From: Gigaspora margarita
Lineage: Eukaryota; Glomeromycota; Glomeromycetes; Diversisporales; Gigasporaceae
DNA: 64,000 nucleotides
NCBI GenBank assembly: GCA_009809945.1
Contig: WTPW01000341.1
Location: 1 to 64,000 of the forward strand
Reading direction: 5' to 3'
This document shows positions 59,731 through 64,000 of this stretch, piece after piece. The notes under the pieces were generated by a model. That model worked only from the letters and a program-made list of their open reading frames with translations, did not search any database and was not told the origin of the DNA. The number at the start of each line of letters is the position of its first letter. Positions within the stretch are counted from its first letter, which is position 1. The position numbers and the translations under genes were made by a program.

Positions 59731-59845
59731 TGGAACAGAGTGATGAAATCACATAGTGTATGGTTATAAGGCAATCGAAATTGATGTAACTCCGCAAAAT
59801 CTTGGATCTGATTGGTCCACGTGATATTATACATCACTTGGTGCT

Positions 59846-59922
59846 TAATTCTCACCTGTCTGTCATCGCATGGACCATCTTGATGATTAATTTTCACCTG
59901 TCTATCATCGCATGGACCATGT
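59846..59922 (+). repeat. 42-bp direct repeat, two units
   Basis: TCACCTGTCTRTCATCGCAT plus GGACCAT occurs at 59852 and 59894. The preceding ACCTGGAACAGAGTG (59736 on) resembles the unit start of the 39348 array. The two minus-strand frames crossing it have no recognised domain. Confidence 0.65.
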
Positions 59923-60256
59923 TGCTGACCAGTAATACGGGTGCCTAATTTTGTGATCTGTTACTATGATTAGTACTACAGTATAATAAGACGTCTGAGT
60001 ATGAAAAAAAAATGCGATTATCCATGAAATGAAATTACAAACGCTATAACAACCAATAGTAAAAATGTGCTTTTTAGATATAAATATCGGTGACCCGATA
60101 CAAATTTGCAAATCTATTCGCTCAATATTTGGCATTTTTCATTTTTTTTTTGTAGGATTTTGTTGGGCTGATTAAATGATAATCTCTGATTATCAAAGAG
60201 GAGAATGAACGAATTTGTTGATCATTAATGCCAAAATTGCTTCTGCAGTTTGATTA

Positions 60257-60428
60257 ACTAATATATGCCAACTATTTGAGCAAAAAAATAGCTAAAAAAA
60301 TTTAATCGAATGTTTAACAAATTCGAAAGCATTTTGTATAATGGTCTTAAGTTCAAGAACAAGTGCAAGAACAAGAACAATAGCTCCGCAATAAATAAAA
60401 AAATCATGTTATTAATAAAAAAACAGTG
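60257..60428 (+). repeat. Direct duplication, copy 1
   Basis: Matches 61178-61352: AACTATTTGAGCA, GCATTTTGYATAATGGTCTT, then AAGTTCAAGAACAAGTGCAA and GCAATAAATAAAAAAT. Non-coding with a CAAGAA/CAAGTG hexamer run. Confidence 0.65.
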
Positions 60429-61177
60429 AAATTTTAGCAAATACTAAGAAAAAATTACATTCCACTAAAAATTTAGATTGTTGATTTCTAGATTTTTGGT
60501 CAGAATTTTTGCTGTCCAGATTTACTAATTTTCTCAGCGATTTTTGTAGTTCTGGTTTATATCACTGATAAAATCATAGCTATATCCAAAATGTGATCAG
60601 TGTGCTAAAACTAATGATATGCTTTAACGCTTTTGATTGGATATACAATCCGTGATCAAAAATTTAAGACTAAAATATCGATGAGCAAGTTATGATCAAG
60701 AATGTTATCACAATTCAAATTCTAGCTATTGTATTGTTGCATCTGAAGTAGATCTTTGTGCATGCATTAAGTCATAATTTCAGTTAGGTGCTACTTTAGA
60801 TATATACTTTATATTTATCTATTGTATGAGAATTGTTTAACCAAACATCGCTTTAACAGGTTTTTATCTCGAATAAAGTGCATGACGATCACTATAAAAA
60901 AATGCCTTTTTTTATTATTGTCTTTCAGAATTGCACTAACTAAATATGTTATAAATGAATTACATGTCAAGGACCATACCATAGATAGATACAAATGGTG
61001 ATTGATTATTTATCTGATAATTGATTGATTGGATGCTGCGGCAGTACCCTTGATCATTAGGGCCTGATAATTGGTGTGACATGTGATGAATTTTGTGATG
61101 ATCATTAGTAATTATAGCAAGGTAATGAAATCTGCTTCTGTTTTTTTAATGCCCTTAAACAACTCTCTTAAAATTGC

Positions 61178-61352
61178 CTAATATATATAAACTATTTGAG
61201 CATAAGAAAAGTCAATCAAATATTTCACAAATTTGAAGCATTTTGCATAATGGTCTTAACTAAATAAACTTAAAGTTCAAGAACAAGTGCAAGAACAAAT
61301 GCAAGTGCAAGCACATTTGCTGTGCAATAAATAAAAAATATGTGGTTAATAA
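61178..61352 (+). repeat. Direct duplication, copy 2
   Basis: Second copy, about 920 bp downstream. The sequence between the copies also shares scattered similarity with the region before copy 1, suggesting an old segmental tandem duplication. Confidence 0.65.
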
Positions 61353-62293
61353 AAATATCAGATCAGCCTTAGCCACATACTTATCATGTATTGATTTGTA
61401 ACATAATTTTTATAGTAAATTAAGTCTCGTTGGTTATTCTTGCGATATTAGCTGACTTTATTGATGATCGCATGTGATTTTGTCTTTTATGGTTAGTCTA
61501 GTATTTTGATTAAACTCATACAGGGAGGTTACCAAAATTCCAGGTCGGGATACATCAGAGTGCATTGAAATCATAGTCAGCAGGATCGTAATTGATCAAT
61601 TTTGTCCCAAGATCATAAAAAATTTTACTAATAAATCATATCCATTTATTAAGTAAAAAATGCCTAGCTGATAATTTTGCTATAGAATCTGCTAACATAT
61701 AGGACTAAATGCTGACCTAGATCCAACGCATCCGACCCAGAAATTTGGGGATAGCTCTGTAAAAATCATTTTAATTGATGCTTCGTGTTAAGGACAGTAT
61801 TTTGTTTTTTGTTTGTGCTGGGATTAGGGATNGGTTCGGTCAGCTAATAGTCAGCTAGCCGATCGGCTATAGCCGTAGTTGATATAGTCGACTATATCGG
61901 CTTAGCAGACCGGTTAGCCGATCCCAAATTTTTTATTTCCTGCCTGATAAATCATAATTATTGCTTAATTTAGCATGATGTGTACAACTTATATAGAATT
62001 ATTGCAAGAAATACCCTATCTGTCATGTCACAGTAGATTCTCGATTTTAATTGGCTAAGAGCAACAATCAAAAATCTAGCTGAAATTACTCAAAATCCTA
62101 TTAATGAAATCACAGCTGCCTATTAAGTGAAAATGCTCCTGGACTAATTTTACTATAGTATAGGCTTATTTCCCTAAAAATTTCTATTTTTGTAATAAAA
62201 AAGTTAAAAATTTAATTCTGGCCAAAATTACATAACAATTATATAATGCGGTCAAGATTTTGCAGACCACGGCAGTTAGTAACTGCCATAGTA

Positions 62294-62707
62294 GTGTTCT
62301 GCAAAAAAGGATCCGAATGGATCTGAATAGATCCGGTATTTTTAATGGGTATGAAAGTAGCATTTCACAAAAGGTACCAGAACTGAAACTGTATATATAA
62401 TTAATATGACAAATACACTACTAGCATTAGGCTCCGCTTGTCTCTCACATATGTCTGTAGCTAGTGGCAGTCCTTCAAACTTGCTACACAAACTGGATCC
62501 AGAACTAGGTTATGCGTGGAGTTTGAAGGACTGCTACTGGCTACAGATGCACATGAGAGACAAGTGGAGCCTGTTGCTAGTAGTGTATTTGTCATATTAA
62601 TTATATGTACAGTTTCAGTTCTGGTACCCTTTGTGAAATGCTACTTTCATACCCATTAAAAATACTGAATCCATTCAGATCCATTCGGATCCTTTTTTGC
62701 GGAATAC
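62294..62707. mobile_element. 414-bp TA-flanked palindrome inside the hAT element
   Basis: TA on both sides (62292-62293, 62708-62709). Ends GTGTTCTGCAAAAAAGGATC and GTATTCCGCAAAAAAGGATC. Arms of about 180 bp are roughly 90 percent complementary around a short centre near 62500. The plus-strand frame 62406-62600 spans the palindrome and is not a gene. Confidence 0.85.
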
Positions 62708-62834
62708 TAATTTAAAATTGAGAATCTGCCATGGCAAAATTAGTGCGACAGCTAAGGTATTTTTATTGTTTTATAGTAACTTATAGTAAAAATAAAGATA
62801 ATTTCAATACAAGCTAATAAAGAATAAAGATTAT

Positions 62835-62930
62835 TTGGTACTTACCTGATCAAATTTGATCAAAAATTTTATTTTAATTCTACAAGTTTATAAAAATTAA
62901 TTCAATCGAATTTGATCAGGTGAGTGCCAA
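62835..62930. repeat. 96-bp inverted repeat
   Basis: TTGGTACTTACCTGATCAAA (62835-62854) pairs with TTTGATCAGGTGAGTGCCAA (62911-62930), with 3 mismatches. Possibly a tiny MITE. Confidence 0.65.
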
Positions 62931-63698
62931 GTGATATTTGTTCAAAGTTTAGGCATCTATAAAGAAAAGTTATGGCTCTAAAATGTTTAGTAAAGGGTTT
63001 CAAAAACTGCCTATTTACTTTCAATAAATTTTTTATAATTCAATTCAATAAAATTACAGAGTTAAAAGAAAATTCTCGTCGAATTTGAATCAATAGTTGT
63101 TGAGAAATCTTCAATTAAACTTACAAAAAAAAAAGAAATTTACTGATTTTTTGTAAAATTTGATTTTAATGAAGATTTCTCAACATCTATCGATCAAATT
63201 TTGATAAAATATTTTTTTTATTTTGATTCTACAAAATTTAGAATTAAAATTAAAAAAATTACTGAGTTTAATCAAGTAGTTACAGAGAAATCCTCGCTAG
63301 AATTTTGAAAATTTCATATGGGCTGTTTTGACTGATTTACATTTTCAAAACAATATAATTCTGGCCAAATTTGCAGATTGTTTAGCCTATTGTGGATAAG
63401 TTTAAAACTCATATCCTATAGTCCAAAAGATCTACAAATTTGACCAGAAGTTAGATTGTTTTGAAAATATAGATCAGATTTTCAATATTTTGATTGGCAT
63501 ATGACTCTAATACAGTAATATGTATAACTGTATAACTATAATTATTTGGCACTTGTTTATATGTTTGATTAAAAATTGATAAAGAAATTTATCAAGTAAT
63601 TTATCGGCTATAGCTGGCTATAGTTGACTACTAGTCGATAGTTGATGATAGCTGACTGATAGCTGACCTAGCTGACCGAACCTATTCCTAGCTGGGAT

Positions 63699-64000
63699 GA
63701 TATATGATTTTAGCGAATTTAGGTTTTTATGAATATTAAATGGGAGACTGTGGTAATGTTGTTAGCCGAAATACTCTATTTAGTCAAATATTTAGACAAT
63801 TTTGTGTCAAAATATATTTTGACATAATATTATTTTTTGCCAAATATCTAAATTCTAAATCGATTAAATGTCTAAATAGTTGACTAAATAAATAATATAT
63901 GACTAAATGTCTAAATTAGTGATAAAATAAAATTATAATAAAATTATTGTATTACATATATAATAACTTTTATTTAAATATTAATAAACTATATTTATAA
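63699..64000. other. No gene seen
   Basis: AT-rich DNA with recurring CTAAATNNNTGACTAAAT phrases near 63770-63925, a weak short repeat. Confidence 0.4.

Larger units (their letters stand above)
61825..63690. mobile_element. hAT-like element, 1866 bp, 8-bp target duplication
   Basis: Perfect 8-bp direct repeat GCTGGGAT at 61817-61824 and 63691-63698 flanks inverted ends TAGGGATNGGTTCGGTC and TAGGAATAGGTTCGGTC. Subterminal CAGCTA/TAGCTG repeats are dense at both ends. Size of duplication and ends fit hAT. No transposase frame, so it is non-autonomous. It contains the foldback at 62294. Confidence 0.9.

Noticed and set aside
59712..60135. Two minus-strand frames of 61 and 76 codons
   Set aside because: They cross a 42-bp direct repeat; no domain and no supporting splice or start context.
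62406..62600. Plus-strand 64-codon frame
   Set aside because: It spans a palindrome, so it is open by structure; no recognisable protein.

Overview
The window looks like a gene-poor, very AT-rich eukaryotic nuclear segment of an arbuscular mycorrhizal (Glomeromycotina, Rhizophagus-like) fungus. The evidence is the A/T homopolymers everywhere, decayed LINEs with APE endonuclease, RT and RNase H domains, tandem-RRM-like ORF1 proteins, and a broken copy of a large protein family that I recall as expanded in these fungi. The assignment is inference; no rRNA, intact tRNA or conserved host gene was seen. Scattered N bases (about 4491-5082, 30627, 30687, 45230, 46868, 61832) fall mostly in repeats.

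Layout. 1-5080: two minus-strand pieces of one LINE family (family 1), separated by a tRNA-derived SINE-like insertion and a small coiled-coil ORF. 5068-8785: dispersed repeats and a 1.56-kb insertion rich in minisatellites. 8785-13052: a 5'-truncated family-1 LINE with its poly(A) tail. 13390-20600: a nearly full-length minus-strand LINE of a second family (family 2). 21330-22890: a TIR element and repeats. 23440-27240: a much older family-2 LINE carrying two MITEs. 27300-31011: small TA-flanked DNA elements. 31842-34860: a broken protein-family copy. 35190-37650: foldback elements, an 8-aa repeat ORF, a MITE with a perfect 9-bp target duplication, and a mariner-like MITE. 37760-41050: a T-rich repeat fragment and a tandem array of about 320-bp units. 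43081-54815: the longest family-1 LINE (ORF1, ORF2, 3' UTR, poly(A)), interrupted by a solo LTR and a 2-kb TIR element. 54999-56200: a foldback element whose arms are 9-bp tandem repeats. 57428-58910: a pogo-like element containing a palindrome of palindromes. 61825-63690: a hAT-like element with a perfect 8-bp target duplication, itself carrying a 414-bp TA-flanked palindrome.

Nothing forms a host operon or pathway. The interacting parts are LINEs (ORF1 RNA-binding protein plus ORF2 endonuclease/RT/RNase H), which are all broken here, and non-autonomous elements that need transposases encoded elsewhere. Nesting gives relative ages: solo LTR and TIR element are younger than LINE C; the two MITEs are younger than LINE E; the 414-bp palindrome is younger than the hAT element. 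The most unusual objects are the 9-bp-repeat foldback element, the 320-bp array with promoter-like and splice-donor-like motifs, the hairpin closing the family-1 LINE 3' UTR, and a dispersed repeat whose hairpin shows a compensatory change.
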